Notes under the pieces: generated by a model
Told to the model about the DNA's origin: nothing
Seen by the model: only the letters and a program-made list of their open reading frames with translations
Databases searched by the model: none
Shown here: in pieces, positions 1-11,026 of the stretch
Layout of the letters: each line of letters starts with the position of its first letter
Numbering within the stretch: the first letter of the stretch is position 1
Assembly (NCBI RefSeq): GCF_019320115.1
Contig: NC_089584.1
Coordinates: 56,416,852-56,480,851 of the forward strand
DNA: 64,000 nt
DNA from: Miscanthus floridulus
Taxonomy: Eukaryota; Streptophyta; Magnoliopsida; Poales; Poaceae
Direction: 5' to 3'
Position numbers and translations under genes: made by a program

Positions 1-461
1 TAGTTCAAACTAGGTCAAACATACTACATTTAAATGATGACTTACACTTAAACTATGACTTAGCGACCAAATTAGCCCTAGCCATGTATACCAAAGTTGT
101 TCATAATGAAACTCTAAACATGTTTAATGTATTCCTAAGGTCACACAAGCACTTTATACATTGGGTAAATATTTTACTTTCTAGGTCAACATGCATATCA
201 TCACTTAGGAGCTTAATTATGCAAAGTGATCTACATGAACAATGTTCCATTAGCCATCCTAAGCCTAGCTAAGGTGTTTTAGTGACTAACATGACCCACT
301 TGCACTCATTCATACATGATCATAAGTATACACAAAGAAAACATGAAATAACAAAGCATGTTTCATATGTTTCCTATATAAAAGCTTATATATGAATGCC
401 TCATGCTCATGCTCATGCAATGCAAGTCAAATTATGCAAGCCTAACACCTAGGGTGTTACA
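1..461 (-). mobile_element. LTR fragment (Ty3/gypsy), boundary at 461
   Basis: The segment ends in GGGTGTTACA at 452-461, the complement of the TGTAACACCC start of many gypsy LTRs. The same terminus occurs at 15863, 25039, 34640 and 36466. The last 150 bases resemble the end of the Tekay-like LTR near 15600-15860, including a shared GTTTCATATGTTTC stretch. No polypurine tract follows at 462, so this is the outer edge of a 5' LTR or solo LTR that extends left of the window. It appears to have inserted into the accessory gene of the next element. No coding is seen. Confidence 0.7.
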
Positions 462-1262
462 ATCTTGGGCGGATGGACCATCATCCGAACATGTTGTAGG
501 ATGCTCCCATCATCTTGGAGCATAGGGTCAACCCCACTCAACCTCTGAGGTCATCTTCATCAACAATTCATCGCCCGCTACCCCGCTACATGAGGAAGCA
601 TATCAAGAATGATGATCTGATCGCATCCATCGATCAGGTTGGCTAGAAGCTCGTCGACTACCTTTCCATTGTGGAATCAGCTCTAACCACTTTGGTTTAG
701 CGCCGACCACCCTCCGATTCTGATCTATTGGATGTTGATCAGGATGCTCTAGGGGTTGTGGCCACCATCCATCAAGATGCCCCAAGGGACAGACCCACCG
801 ATCAGGTGGTGGAGAGGTTGACCGAGGCCAAGGCCAGAATCATGGGTGAGATGCCTACCACAATTTTCTGTTTCTTCTTAGTTGTCTTCAAGATCTTGAT
901 TATCCCTTCTTTGAATCTTTCTAGATCTATTGGCCTAGTTGGAAAGCCTTTGATCAACTGCAGAGTATGCGGCATGATTCATCAACGCCAAGGGTGTCGT
1001 GCCGGTGGTTCACTTGTACGACGTCCCAATCCATGTCAGAGAGGTTGCTCTCCATGCTGTTTGTCATGGTGCTGCCATGGCATTGGCTGTTGTGCAAGGT
1101 CGCTCTATCCACGAGCTTCAACTTCTTCCCCATGGTTTTCCAGCCACTAAACACCCCGAGGATCACGAGCGCCTGGTCAAGGATTTCTTCAACGCCGCCA
1201 ACTCCATAGCCCTTGCTTCCCAGGCCAAAGACATAGTGAACAAAGTGTTTTCTAGCCTTTAG
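462..1262 (+). pseudogene. antisense accessory gene of element 1, C-terminal part, spliced
   Basis: This gene runs opposite to the pol of its host element. An upstream exon ends near 843 and includes the stretch DVDQDALGVVATIHQD. A probable intron follows, with GTGAGATG at 845 and a pyrimidine-rich tract ending CTGCAG at 961. The second exon reads in one frame to a TAG at 1260-1262, with residues such as VVHLYDVPIHVREVA, HGAAMALAVVQ and ending KVFSSL. One in-frame TGA lies just before FINAKGVVPVV. The 5' part is removed by the LTR at 461. It resembles uncharacterised grass retroelement proteins; no function can be given. Splicing is inferred from sequence only. Confidence 0.6.
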
Positions 1263-1499
1263 CTTCTAATAGGAGAAGCTAGCAAACAATCTCTTTGTTT
1301 TAAGTGGTTTCTCTTTTGCCCTGTACTTCCTATACCAATTTGTCTATCTTTGTTTTTGCTCTATAGGTGATACATATCGTATAGGCTTTTACCCCTTCGG
1401 GTTTATTTTTGAACTAGAGGCGATATCCTTCTGGTATTGGCTATTAGAGCCGATGACTAAACAAATCGGCTATCAAGTATTAATCCAAAGGCTTGGATA

Positions 1500-2780
1500 T
1501 TATTTCTTTAGATATTTTCCATTGATTGCTCTATCAAACTCTTCTTCTCCCCCTAGTGTTTCCAAAATATAAGCATTGCCAGGCATACAATGTTTAATCC
1601 GATAAGGTCCTTCCCAATTAAGTGACCATTTGCCGAACTTGCTATCCTTCGACCCGATCGGCAATTTCACTTTCCAGACTAAGTCTCCTTCAGAAAATTG
1701 TTTGCTCTTGACCTTTTTATTGTAATACTTTGCAATCCTCAGTTTACTGGCTTCAATATTCTCAAGAGCATGTAGCCGATGGTAACTCAAGTCCTCTAAG
1801 TCATTTATCATAAGATTCTTGTAGACTTTGGCTGACAAATCATTTTGCAATGTGACACGCCTCAATCCAGTTTGAATCTCCTAAGGAAGGACTGCATTAT
1901 GACCATACACAAGTTCATAAGGTGATGTTTTAATCGATCCATGACAGGCCATCCTATATGCCCATAGTGCCTCATTAAGCTTTGAATACCACTTCCTTGG
2001 CTGCTCTTCAATCTTTTTCTTGATCAGCTTAATCATAATCTGATTAGACGCCTCTGCCTGGCCATTAGCTTGAGCATAGTAAGGAGAAGAATTTAACAAC
2101 TTAATTCCCATACTAGCAGCAAAATCTCTAAATGATACACAATATGCTCCTTGATGTGAACATTGTCCCCTAATCAGTAGTAATAGTTTGAGGAATCCCA
2201 AAATGATACACAATATGCTCCTTGACAAAGTCAATCATGTTCTTTGAGGTTATCATCTTCAAAGGAATTGCCTCAACCCACATAGTGAAGTAATCTATTA
2301 TCACTAATATAAACTTATGTCCTTTGCTTGAAGGTAGAAAAATTTGGCTAATTAAATCAATTCCCCAACCTCGAAATGACCATGGTTTGATTATTAGATT
2401 CATAGCCGATGTGGACAATTTCTAAATATTACCAAAACATTGATAATTTTGACACCCCCTATAATATTCAAAACAATATTCTCGTATTGTTGGCCAAAAA
2501 TATCTAGTCCTACGAATAATCCATTTCATCTTATAAGACGACTGATGAGCTCCATATATCCCTTCTTGTACTTCACCCATCAACACCTTAGCTTCTTCTT
2601 GACTTAGGCATTTAAGCAACACCTCATCGATTGTCTTGTAATATAGATGATCATCTAGCAAAACATACTTAGTCAATTTATACCATAGTTTCCTGATAAC
2701 CTTGTGTGATGGATTCTTAAGGTAATCGGCTATTTCAACTCTCCAATCATTATTCGAGGTCTCACTACTTAAGACCTCTT
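1500..2780 (-). pseudogene. integrase of element 1 (zinc-binding, DDE core, C-terminal)
   Basis: Integrase joins the element's cDNA to host DNA. From the right there is an N-terminal region with YGAHQSSYKMKW and a Cys-containing end GCQNYQC. The core follows with GWGIDLI (first Asp), FGIPQTITTD (second Asp) and GQAEASNQ (Glu), so the three acidic residues are visible. The C-terminal part contains KQFSEGDLVWK and LNWEGPYRIK, the usual Gly-Pro-Tyr/Phe module, and stops at 1500-1502. The core lies in two frames with a shift near 2200-2230 and is not functional. No chromodomain is seen after the GPY part, in keeping with a non-chromovirus lineage. Confidence 0.85.
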
Positions 2781-3610
2781 GAAACAATCGACAACCTGAC
2801 ACACTTTGAGATAAATGATTAGCCTCTTGATTCTGTGCTCTTGGAATATGCTGAAGAGAGACATGAGGAAATTCCTTAAGAAACCTTTGGCACTCATCAT
2901 AGTACCCCCTCAGAGTATCTTCTTTACATTCATATAGGCCAATCAACTAATTAATACTTAACTATGAATCTCCAAATACTTCAATTGCCTCGGCCTTTAC
3001 TTCATGAAGAAGTTGAAGCCCCTTAAGAATAGCTTCATATTCTGCTTGGTTGTTGGTAATCATTGGTTTAGTTGGAAAAGCAAATTCAAAACTTGCCTCC
3101 CGAGGTGAAATCATAACAATACCAATGCCACCACCTTGTTTGCATGATGATCCATCAAAGAATAACGTCCAAGGTACTGGCTCTACATAGCCAATGCTTG
3201 GCTTATGATGCTGGGTGACAAAATCGGCTATTACTTGCCCTTTGACTGCTTTAGCCGATTCGTACCTCAAGTCAAATTCCGACAATGCAAGAATCCACTT
3301 CCCCATTCTTCCAATTAATATTGGCATTGATAGCATGTGCTTGATCACATCAGCCTTGGAAACAACTATAAACTCAACCGATAACAAGTAATGTCGCAAC
3401 TTAGTGCAAGAGAAATATAAGAACAAGTATAACATTTTGATGGGAGAATATCTTGTTTCTAGATCCAAAAGCCTTCTACATAGATACAAAACAACTTGTT
3501 CTTTCCCTTCAAACTCTTGCATCAAGGCCGATCCAATTGTTTGGTCATCGGCCAATACGTACAACTTAAAAGGTTACCTTGCTGAGGAGGGACCAACATA
3601 GGTGGACATT
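2781..3610 (-). pseudogene. tandem RNase H modules of element 1
   Basis: Two RNase H-like modules follow RT. The first is the usual gypsy type but degraded (DQTIGSALMQEFEGKEQ, then SKADVIKHMLSMP and GRMGKWILALSEFDLRYE). The second begins at WTLFFDGSSCKQGGGIG and continues with TNNQAEYEAILKGLQLL and EVFGDS, giving the Asp-Glu-Asp set of an active-type RNase H. A second, archaeal-type RNase H next to a decayed original one is an established trait of Tat elements. The C-terminal part continues after a stop near 2950 with HIPRAQNQEANHLSQ. Its role is removal of the RNA strand after cDNA synthesis. Confidence 0.8.
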
Positions 3611-4784
3611 TCATGTATTCTTTTATCTCCTCAAACGTCTTTTGTTCCATGTCACCCCACTTAAATTCTTAATCATTTTTCAACTTCAACAAGGGAGAAA
3701 ATGGTAGAACTCTTTCCGACAAATTTGAAATAAACCTCCTGATAAAATTAATCTTACCAAGCAAAGATTGTAACTCTATTTTAGTAGTCAGGGGCACTGC
3801 CTCATCAATTGCTTTCATACTTTTTTGACCAATTTTGATTCCTCTCTCGTGGACCATGAAACCCAAAAATTGTCTAGCTGATATTCCAAAGGCACACTTA
3901 TTGAGATTCGTCATTAGACCATGTTTTATTGTGCACTCCAGAGTCTCTCACAAATCAGCAAGATGTTCCTTGTATCCCTTGGATTTCACCATCACATCAT
4001 TAATGTAGATTTCAACTATCCTGCCAATCAACTTATGAAAAATATAATTTATTGCCTTCTAATAAGTTGCACCGGCATTCTTCAAACCAAAGGTCATCAC
4101 AACCCATTCAAATAAACCAATTGCGCTAGGGCATCTAAAAGCTATTTTTGCTGTGTCTTCCTCAGGCATAAAATTTTGATTATACCCTACATTGCCATCC
4201 ATAAAACTAATAACCTTATGCCCGGCTGCTGCATCTACCAACATATCGGCTATCGGCATCGGATAACCGTCCATAGGTGTAGCCTTGTTTGGATCTTTGA
4301 AATTGATGCAAACTCTTAACTTCCCATTCTTCTTATACATAGGAACAACATTCGATATCCATTCTACATATCAGCATAGCCGGATAAATTTTGCTTCTAG
4401 TAATCTTTCAGTCTCCTTTTTAATATCATCAAGAATGTTTGGGTTGAATCTCCTTGGAGCTTGTTTAAACGGCTGATATCTAGGTTTGATTAGCAACCGA
4501 TGATCAACAATCGATTGGTCTAGACCAGGCATCTCATAGTATTCCCAAGCAAAATAATCTTTAAATTCCTTTAATAAATCAACTAACTCTTGCTTATACT
4601 CAGGATCCAACTTGGTGCTTACATACGTTAGCCTAGGCCTATCTCCATGACAAATATCTATCTCTTCTAATTCATCGGCTGATGTAAAGCTATGCCCTAG
4701 TTTACCATCTGTACAATCTATTAGATTATCCATTAAACAAATTCTCAAAGCCGACTGCTTGGATCTACTATTGGCTTTCATCAT
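3611..4784 (-). pseudogene. reverse transcriptase of element 1, active site mutated
   Basis: Recognisable RT blocks in order: DYFAWEYYEMPGLDQS, KPRYQPFKQAPRRF, YKKNGKLRVCINFKDPNK, FMDGNVGYNQ, FEWVVMTFGLKNAGATY, the active-site turn, then KCAFGISARQFLGFMVHERG and LLGKINFIRRFISNLSERV. The turn reads YIND rather than YIDD: the codon at 3999-4001 is Asn in place of the first Asp, which should abolish polymerisation. Several stops break the frame. Overlap with the protease frame near 4770 marks a frameshift, not a normal gene junction. Confidence 0.88.
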
Positions 4785-5462
4785 TGAATCTAATGAAGCC
4801 TCCTTCCCATAGCTTGCTAGAAAAACACTCGAAGTCTTCTAGCTCCCAATACATTGGATCAGCTATTGCAATACTTACAGAATCATCAGCATGAACCAGT
4901 TCAACATCATGTCCATGCCACTGAATCAAGCATTGATGCATGGTTGATGGTACACAACAATTCGCATGAATCCAATCATTACCAAATAGTAAACTGTACG
5001 ATCCTTTTCCATCAATGACAAAGAATGTGGTGAGCAAAGTTTTACTTCTGATTGTCAATTCGACATTCATTGCCCCCGGGTCTTGGATGCATTACCCCCA
5101 AAATCCTTAAGCTTCATGTTGGTCTCAATCAAATCTCCTAGTCCCTTGCCAAGTTTACAAAAAGTGGTATAAGGCATAAGATTAACAGAAGCTCCTCTAT
5201 CCACCAACATTTTGCTCATCGGCTTCCCATCGACAAAACCTTTCACATATAGAGCCTTCAAGTGCCGAGGCTTGGCTAGCTTATCGAATATAGCCTGTTG
5301 TATTACTGCCAACTTGGCAACTATCTCCTTATACTCCAATTCATCAAAATCTAAATAGACATCTTGATCTATTGGAGCTCTGAATTCTAATGGCAACAGA
5401 AAAACCATTTGAATATTAGCCGATGGTTGACCCCTATCGGCTGTTTGTTTAGCACGCCACAC
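4768..5462 (-). pseudogene. aspartic protease region of element 1
   Basis: The active-site loop reads MLVDRGASVNLMPY in the part starting at 5462, and the downstream part contains TIRSKTLLTTFFVIDGKG and DWIHANCCVPSTMHQC. The usual loop has Gly or Ser after Asp; here it is Arg, a probable inactivating change. The two parts lie in different frames with a shift near 5070. The enzyme would cleave the Gag-Pol polyprotein. The neighbours on both sides (gag end to the right, RT to the left) support the assignment. Confidence 0.82.
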
Positions 5463-6188
5463 TTGAGGTCTACCAGATACCTGAGCCTATTCTATCTCTC
5501 TATTTCTTAGGCGTTGCACCCTTCTTTTCTAGCTCCTTGTCAAACCTCCTGGACACCATTGACCTTCCTACCAAACGTGCTCTTCTTCATTATCTTCTTC
5601 TTCATAATCAGCCTAGTTTTGATAAAATAACTTGCTTTCCTAGCTGATCATGAATACTTCTATTTTTTAAGCACCAATCCATATTATGATGATACTCATC
5701 TCGAGCATGGATAGACCGGTGGTTGGCTTGAGATTGCCTAAACTCCCAATATTGCTCACTGCACTCTGGGTAATTATTTCTAGTAGGCAATTTCAAATCT
5801 TCATTCCAACAATGTCTGAAGAAAGGACAATTCCAATGTGATTCAGCTAGCTCTCTTTCATACCTCTCTTTCTCTTGTTGACATTGGTATTCTTTCTCTT
5901 CTAGCCAGCACTGATAATCTTTCTCCTTTTGTCATTCCCATTTGTTCAACTAAATTTGAGATATGACATGTGGTCTTATTGCCCTATCCCTTGATGTCTC
6001 TCCCTGTTTGTATTAGCTCTTTTGTTTGTCATGACACCTTCTAATCTCTCTATATTCATCAGCCGATATTTGCATCTTAGGATCGATTATTCCAGTTTCT
6101 TTTGCTCTAGTTGATGTTAGGACCTTAGTCTTTCCTTTGAGCAGCCTAGCATCGACCATGTTCTAATCTCTTGGGAAAGGATTATCAT
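5463..6188 (-). pseudogene. gag C-terminal / linker region of element 1
   Basis: The minus strand here encodes a broken, charged, Gln/Glu-rich region with the recognisable piece LKLPTRNNYPECSEQYWEFR (5608-5796 reading frame) and further fragments such as RELAESHWNCPFFRHCW and MQISADEYREIRR. It carries many stops. The position just upstream of protease and the Cys/His-containing PFFRHCW and YPECSEQYW segments fit the C-terminal part of a gag polyprotein of this family. The N-terminal gag, leader and 5' LTR are missing because the element A LTR begins at 6189. Confidence 0.6.
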
Positions 6189-6422
6189 TGTTGGGGACCA
6201 ATATTAGGGTACCCAAATAGGAGGAGCTAATGACCGTTAATGTTGATTCATCCGCGCGATCAAGAGCATGGCTACACCGCTTGTTGGGTCACTGCTCATC
6301 CATCCACTGAGACCATGGGCCCTACCTCAAGCTGACTCCTGAGGACTGGCTCTGCCTCACCCGACGTCTAAGGGCAGGCTCCACCATGCCCGACGTCTGG
6401 GGACTATCCCTGCCTCGCCCGA

Positions 6423-7350
6423 CATGATGAGGACATGACACCCATGCATATGACCATATTTGGCACATGGTATGGAGGGGTAGGAGGCCAGCAAGGGTGT
6501 CTAAGTCAAGAAGGAGGCCCGAGGCTAATTCAGTTCGAGTCCCCGAGGTGGAGGCCCAAAGCAACTCAAGTTCGAGTCTGCCTCAGCCTACAGGACTAGT
6601 CTATCTTAAACTGGTCACCCAGGACGCATCCAGACTCCGTTTTCGACGATCCACATATGGTTGGAAAGATAATTTGATAAGGAAGCCAATCCATGTGGTA
6701 TCATATAAAAAACCTTCAGAATCAATGGGAATCGTCGAAACAAGTCAGCATCTAAAATCTGCTAGGGTGCTGCGACACTATCTTTTGGTCCGTTGGACCG
6801 TGTATCGTGTTTGGGCCCATTAGGGGGCACGTCCAGGGTAGGCTTTGACCCTAAGACCTTTATAACCATACGCTGCCACTGTCATTAGGGTTTGGGTTTT
6901 GCTTAGATTAATCTGTCAAGAAAAGTTTCGCCGTTCATCGGTTTGTGAGACCCCAACTTCATGATATTAATCATTTGTTTGCAATTTGGTTGCTTTCTTT
7001 CTTGTTCTTGCTTGTGTTCTTCATTGTGTAGGCAAGGATTAGCCTTCTTGGCGAGATCAACTGGATATGTGTCTCGATTGATAACCAGAGGAGTTGTGGT
7101 GCTAAGATTACAGGGTTCGATCTTTCGATCTGAACCCGGATCGGTGTGTCATTCTCTGCCACAATGATAGTTACCTATACATAATGGAAGATCGGGATTT
7201 CCATCACCATTAAGTGGTATCAGAGCTAGGGGGACTCGAACTGAATTAGCCTCAGGCCTCCTTCTTGACTTGACACCCTTGCTGGCCTCCTACCCCTCCA
7301 TACCATGTGCCAAACATGGTCATATGCATGGGTGTCATGTCCTCATCATG
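6423..7350. mobile_element. 928-bp insertion with about 120-bp terminal inverted arms enclosing an LTR-PBS segment
   Basis: The left arm 6423-6544 begins CATGATGAGGACATGACACC. The right arm 7230-7350 is its near-exact reverse complement, ending GTGTCATGTCCTCATCATG. Between them lies a segment with LTR character: a TATA-like CTTTATAACC near 6858, a T-rich leader, and then TGGTATCAGAGC at 7215-7226, a perfect initiator-tRNA-Met primer-binding motif. No coding is seen. Removing the whole segment restores the 30-bp array. I see no clear target-site duplication. It could be a fold-back element or the product of a retroelement integrating into itself. Confidence 0.6.
7215..7226 (+). promoter_or_regulatory. 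primer-binding site (initiator tRNA-Met type)
   Basis: TGGTATCAGAGC is the standard plant retroelement PBS complementary to initiator tRNA-Met. It sits at the end of the LTR-like core of the inverted-arm insertion, four bases before the right arm. The site belongs to the inserted segment, not to LTR A. Confidence 0.75.
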
Positions 7351-8076
7351 ACGTCCGGGGCTGGCTCTGCCTCGCCCGATGTCTGAGGGCTGGCTCTGCC
7401 TCACCCAATGTCTGAGGGCCGGCTTTGCCTCGCTCGATGTCCGGGGGCTGGCTCCACCTCACCCGACATCTGTGCGCTACTCCTTCATAACTACACATGA
7501 AGATAAGGTAGGGTACTCAAGTCAACCGTAATACCAAGGACCATACCCTGCATGCCTGTAGGAAGGTACCATCAGGATATGACAAGACAGACACTTTAAG
7601 CCCTTCCAGGCATGTTAGAACTCGAATAGTGTTGTAGGCACCGACATTTGTCTTACAGTGTTATAGGCACCACCATTTTCCCTCGAGCATGGATCCTAAC
7701 GGAAGCATACGGCAACCACTACGGTCTAGGAGGAAACTCGCATCATCTATAGTAACAGGCGTACACTCACTATGCCGCTTGCTTACTGTAGGGTCATAGA
7801 TCAGCACCCTGGTCCATCACGCTGACCGCCGAAGCAAGATGGGTCATGACCACTTGCTGATAAAGCCAAAACATGGCATCATCAGTGGACAGACACCCAG
7901 CACGGCCCTATCAAGATCAGTGGACATGCACCCTACATGGAGCTATCCCTGGCACTGTCTGCCATGTCAGCGAGGCTTGCTTAGAGGAAAAGGAAGACCC
8001 TGACATCTTTGAAGGACCTCCTTTGCCTCTGGTTTCTCTTCTTTCTACCGTCTGTAATTCCTGCTTCCCCTTGGTC

Positions 8077-8084
8077 TATAAAAT
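8077..8084 (+). promoter_or_regulatory. TATA box of LTR A
   Basis: TATAAAAT lies about 315 bases before the LTR end, in a typical place to start the element transcript and define the R region. Inferred from sequence only. Confidence 0.5.
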
Positions 8085-8400
8085 GGAAGGCAGGGCACCC
8101 CACTAAGGGGACAGATCGATTGAACACACCATGCATCACATCACACATCACTGGGCAGCGACCAAGCTCTCAGCACCCATTCGACCTTTTTCATCAGAGA
8201 CTTGGGATCTTTCCCTCTCTCACCCATTTATAACCCCTACTATGAACTTTATAGTGCAAATAACATGAGCAACAACCACAAACTAAACATAGGGACTTCT
8301 GTCTGAACCAATATAAACCTTGTGTCTTTTTAGCACACCATCCAGGCCAAACGTGCAATAACACAAATTTACTCGTTGGTGTTTACTCGAAACACCGATA

Positions 8401-8420
8401 GTTGGTGCGCCAGGTAGAGG
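8401..8420 (+). promoter_or_regulatory. PBS-like site of element A
   Basis: Immediately after the LTR end the sequence reads GTTGGTGCGCCAGGTAGAGG. The position directly 3' of a 5' LTR makes it the primer-binding site. I could not match it to a particular tRNA with certainty. Confidence 0.55.
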
Positions 8421-8525
8421 ACCTTTGTGCATTCTGACATTAACATTAGGCCATAGATGGCTAGCCACGGTATTAGCTAGGTCCTGGGCACACATGTGCA
8501 ATTTGGGAACCTAGAATTAATCATC

Positions 8526-9330
8526 ATGGTGGGAGGAGAGTTGGCATTGGCTCATGTCACCATCCAACTTCTCCCCTCCATCATCCTCGACTATGGGAGG
8601 CTTGAGCGCTAGCTCAGCATCTCCCTGGGACCACAGCCATCTAGAGAGGACCCATCCTGCCTCCCCTTCTCTGATGCCAATGTCATGGTGTTGCTCGCTA
8701 TAGTGGAACCCCTCTCTCTAAAACACCTCATATGGAGCACCTCGACAGTGCTTCCATTCGGTCTCCGCAACACCGTGGTGACCCTTAGCCACCTTGTGGC
8801 ACAATGCATGGTCCCACCTCTGACAAATGATGAATTCATGGGAGTGATCAAACACATCGCAAAATCTTTCCATGACCTCCTGGTAGAGGAGCTAGAGTTG
8901 CCCTATGGCTCTGACTCCAGTAGGGGAAGCCATCACCCCTGTCGTGAGTGCTTCATGACAGGTACCCCTAAGGGGCACGTCAAAAGCATCCATGAGGGGG
9001 AGGCTACCCCAACAAATGACCTCAAAAATAAGGCTGAGAGGGAGACAGCGGCCCCACCACGCATGTCGATGCAGCAGCTAAAAGCCCGACACCAAGAAAT
9101 TGAGGAAGCATGACTCTAGCTTGAGCAAGAATGTGTGGAGCTCAATCAGGAGATTGAGCGCCATGGAGATGGTCGGCGTGCCCATGCCATGGCCTGTGAC
9201 ATGAACCAGAGGATCATCACCGATGATGAAGCCCTCCCTCACTTCGCCTGGGCAAGCCAGAACATCACCGCCGCCGCAGCCTTGCTCCATGGCCTTCGAG
9301 AGGCCGTGACGCCCTAGGATCGTCAGGTCC
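8526..9330 (+). pseudogene. gag N-terminal region of element A
   Basis: From an ATG at 8526 one frame is largely open with scattered stops (for example after YGRLER, and EEA stop L stop LEQEC near 9111). Visible features include a Leu-rich N-terminal stretch, LVEELELPYGSDSS, a charged region EATPTNDLKNKAERETAA, and a Gln/Glu-rich helical segment MSMQQLKARHQEIEEA. The distance from the PBS (about 110 bases) and the gag core further downstream make this the N-terminal part of Gag. Several stops are TAG where TGG or CAG is likely, typical of long-methylated repeats. Confidence 0.6.
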
Positions 9331-11026
9331 ACCATGAGATTTGCACGCTCGTCGAGCGTGCGACAGCGCAGCAAGCTGAAAGCTCGTTGTCTCGGTGATG
9401 CAAGCTCGATGCTAGCCAGCGCACACCCTTGGAGCATACTGGTAGGGATGTGGCGATCCACCTAGAACCACAAGGAAGTAGGTAGCACACCGCGGTCCTA
9501 GTGTGTTAGTGTCTTGACCACAACCATGACACATGCAACACCTGGATGCCTAAAGATGCGCCTACAATGACCCAAGAGAGGGAGCTAGACGTGGCTATCA
9601 CCCTCATCATGGTGAACGTCATGACAGTGGTGAGGACTGAAGCCCAAGCCTAGGCCTGTTGGGGCCTCAAGCCTTCGGCCAACACATCCTCAACACTACC
9701 TTCCCACCAAGGTACCAACCACCAACAAATATCTCGAAGTACACTAGGGAAACAAACCCTAGACTATGGCTCAAAGACTATCGGCTTGCCTGCCAAGCTG
9801 GTGGTGCAGATAATGATGACTTCATTATCCGCAACCTTCCACTGTTCTTAGCCAATTCAGCTAGAACCTAGTTGGAACACCTTCCGTCAAATAGAATCCA
9901 AAGTTGGGTGGACCTGAAGGAGATCTTCATGGGAAACTTCTAGGGCACATACAAGCACCCTAGAAACCCATGGGGCCTCAAGAACTATCAGCAAAAGGCT
10001 AGAGAAACCCTCCATGGGTACATCCGACGCTTCTCCCAGTAATGCAACAAGCTCCCTAACATCGCCGACGCTGATGTTATAGGAGCTTTCCTGTCTAGGA
10101 CCACCTGCAAGTCTCTAGTTCACAAGCTAGGATGTAAGGACCCACAAGCCACCAAGGAACTCCTGGACAATGCCGCCAGCCATGCCTCGAGTGAAGAAGC
10201 GGTCATAGCCATCTTCAATCACCTCAATGGCAAGGTGAGGCATGATGAGGACGCTGGCGAAGGCACCTCCAATCATCCCACCAAAAAGAAGAACAAGAAG
10301 CAATAGCACGAGGGCTCGCTCATGGCCGTCGCTGACTGAAGGGGTGGTCGGAAGCCCACGGAGGCCACTCTGAACCATTTCAAAAAACTACTTGAGGGGC
10401 CATGCCCAAACCATGCTTTCCTAGTCAAGCATCTATACAAGGACTGCAGCCTCATGTGGCGGTTCTTGTCTAGAGGCTCCAACAAAGGGGAGCATAGAAA
10501 GGACCCCGACCCCATCGTAGATGACACCAAGGAGAAGGAAGATGGCTTTCCAACACCGGATGGCTCCCTCATGATCTTCGAAGGATCGGAGGCCTATGAC
10601 TCCAAGAGCCGCTAGAAGACCACGCGCTGTGAGGTCTATGCGACCGAACCGGCCACACCTGCCTTCCTCTGGTGATCAGAATCCGCCATAACCTTCGACT
10701 GGACTAACCACCCAGAGATCGTCCCACAACCGGGGAGATATCTACCCATGGTCGACCCAATCATTTGTACAAAGCATGTCACCAAGGTACTGATGGATGG
10801 GGGTAGCGGCCTCAACATCCTGTATGTCGGGACGCTCAATGCCATGGGCATCGACCGAGCACGTGTCTAACCGATCGGAGCACCTTTTCATGGTGTTGTG
10901 CCTAGAAAGTAGGCCTTGCCACTTGGGCAGCTTGATATACCCATCACCTTCGGGGGTCCATCCAACTATAGGATGGAGACCCTCACCTTTGAAGTGGTTG
11001 GGTTCCACGGAAACTACCACGCCATC
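9331..11026 (+). pseudogene. gag core and protease of element A, cut at 11026
   Basis: Gag packages the element RNA; protease matures Gag-Pol. The frame from 9659 shows the retrotransposon gag domain: LKDYRLACQAGGADNDDFI, IRNLPLFLANSART, HGYIRRFSQ, ADVIGAFLSRTTCKSLVHKL and ELLDNAASHASSEEAV. A basic stretch PTKKKNKKQ and a LEGPCPNHAFLVKHLYKDC segment follow. The protease loop reads VLMDGGSGLNILY with the catalytic Asp codon at 10796-10798, then ITFGGPSNYRMETLTFEVVG. Multiple in-frame TAG stops occur. Family similarity stops at the residues YHAI (11026), where the Tekay-like element begins. Confidence 0.85.

Larger units (their letters stand above)
462..6188 (-). mobile_element. Tat-like Ty3/gypsy element 1, minus strand, both LTRs missing
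   Basis: Reading from right to left, the order is gag end, protease, RT, two RNase H modules and integrase, followed by an accessory gene on the opposite strand. Two RNase H modules and an antisense gene between pol and the 3' LTR are marks of the Tat branch. The left end is cut by the LTR at 461 and the right end by the LTR beginning at 6189, so neither of its LTRs is present. The minus-strand coding changes frame at least four times (near 5070, 4775, 3600 and 2200), so it is a dead copy. The 3' flank of the accessory gene (1263-1499) has no further coding. Confidence 0.85.
6330..7475 (+). repeat. about 30-bp tandem units in LTR A, interrupted
   Basis: Units of the form GGCTGGCTCTGCCTCGCCCGA plus a short variable part occur about three times at 6330-6422 and four or more times at 7351-7475. 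The insertion 6423-7350 falls between them, and the flanks rejoin cleanly as CCCGA/CGTC if it is removed. The same array in the opposite orientation lies at 25044-25325. Confidence 0.75.
6189..8400 (+). mobile_element. 5' LTR of Tat-like element A (contains nested insertion)
   Basis: The LTR starts TGTTGGGGACC at 6189 and ends ACACCGATA at 8400, directly before a PBS-like site. Its first 140 bases align in inverse orientation with 25260-25454, which is the matching 3' LTR start; the two differ at roughly one base in six or seven by eye, so the copy is old. It contains an array of about 30-bp GC-rich units, split by a 0.93-kb insertion (6423-7350), and a TATA box near 8077. The final CA is mutated to TA. 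Without the insertion the LTR is about 1.28 kb. Confidence 0.8.

Noticed and set aside
728..1150. A 140-codon plus-strand frame.
   Set aside because: It reads through the probable intron and continues in a frame different from the accessory exon. Only its first 40 residues are likely exon.
7215..7226. tRNA gene signal near tRNA-complementary motifs (also 38793-38805).
   Set aside because: Only the 12-13 bases complementary to the tRNA 3' end are present; no cloverleaf or A/B boxes surround them, so they are primer-binding sites.
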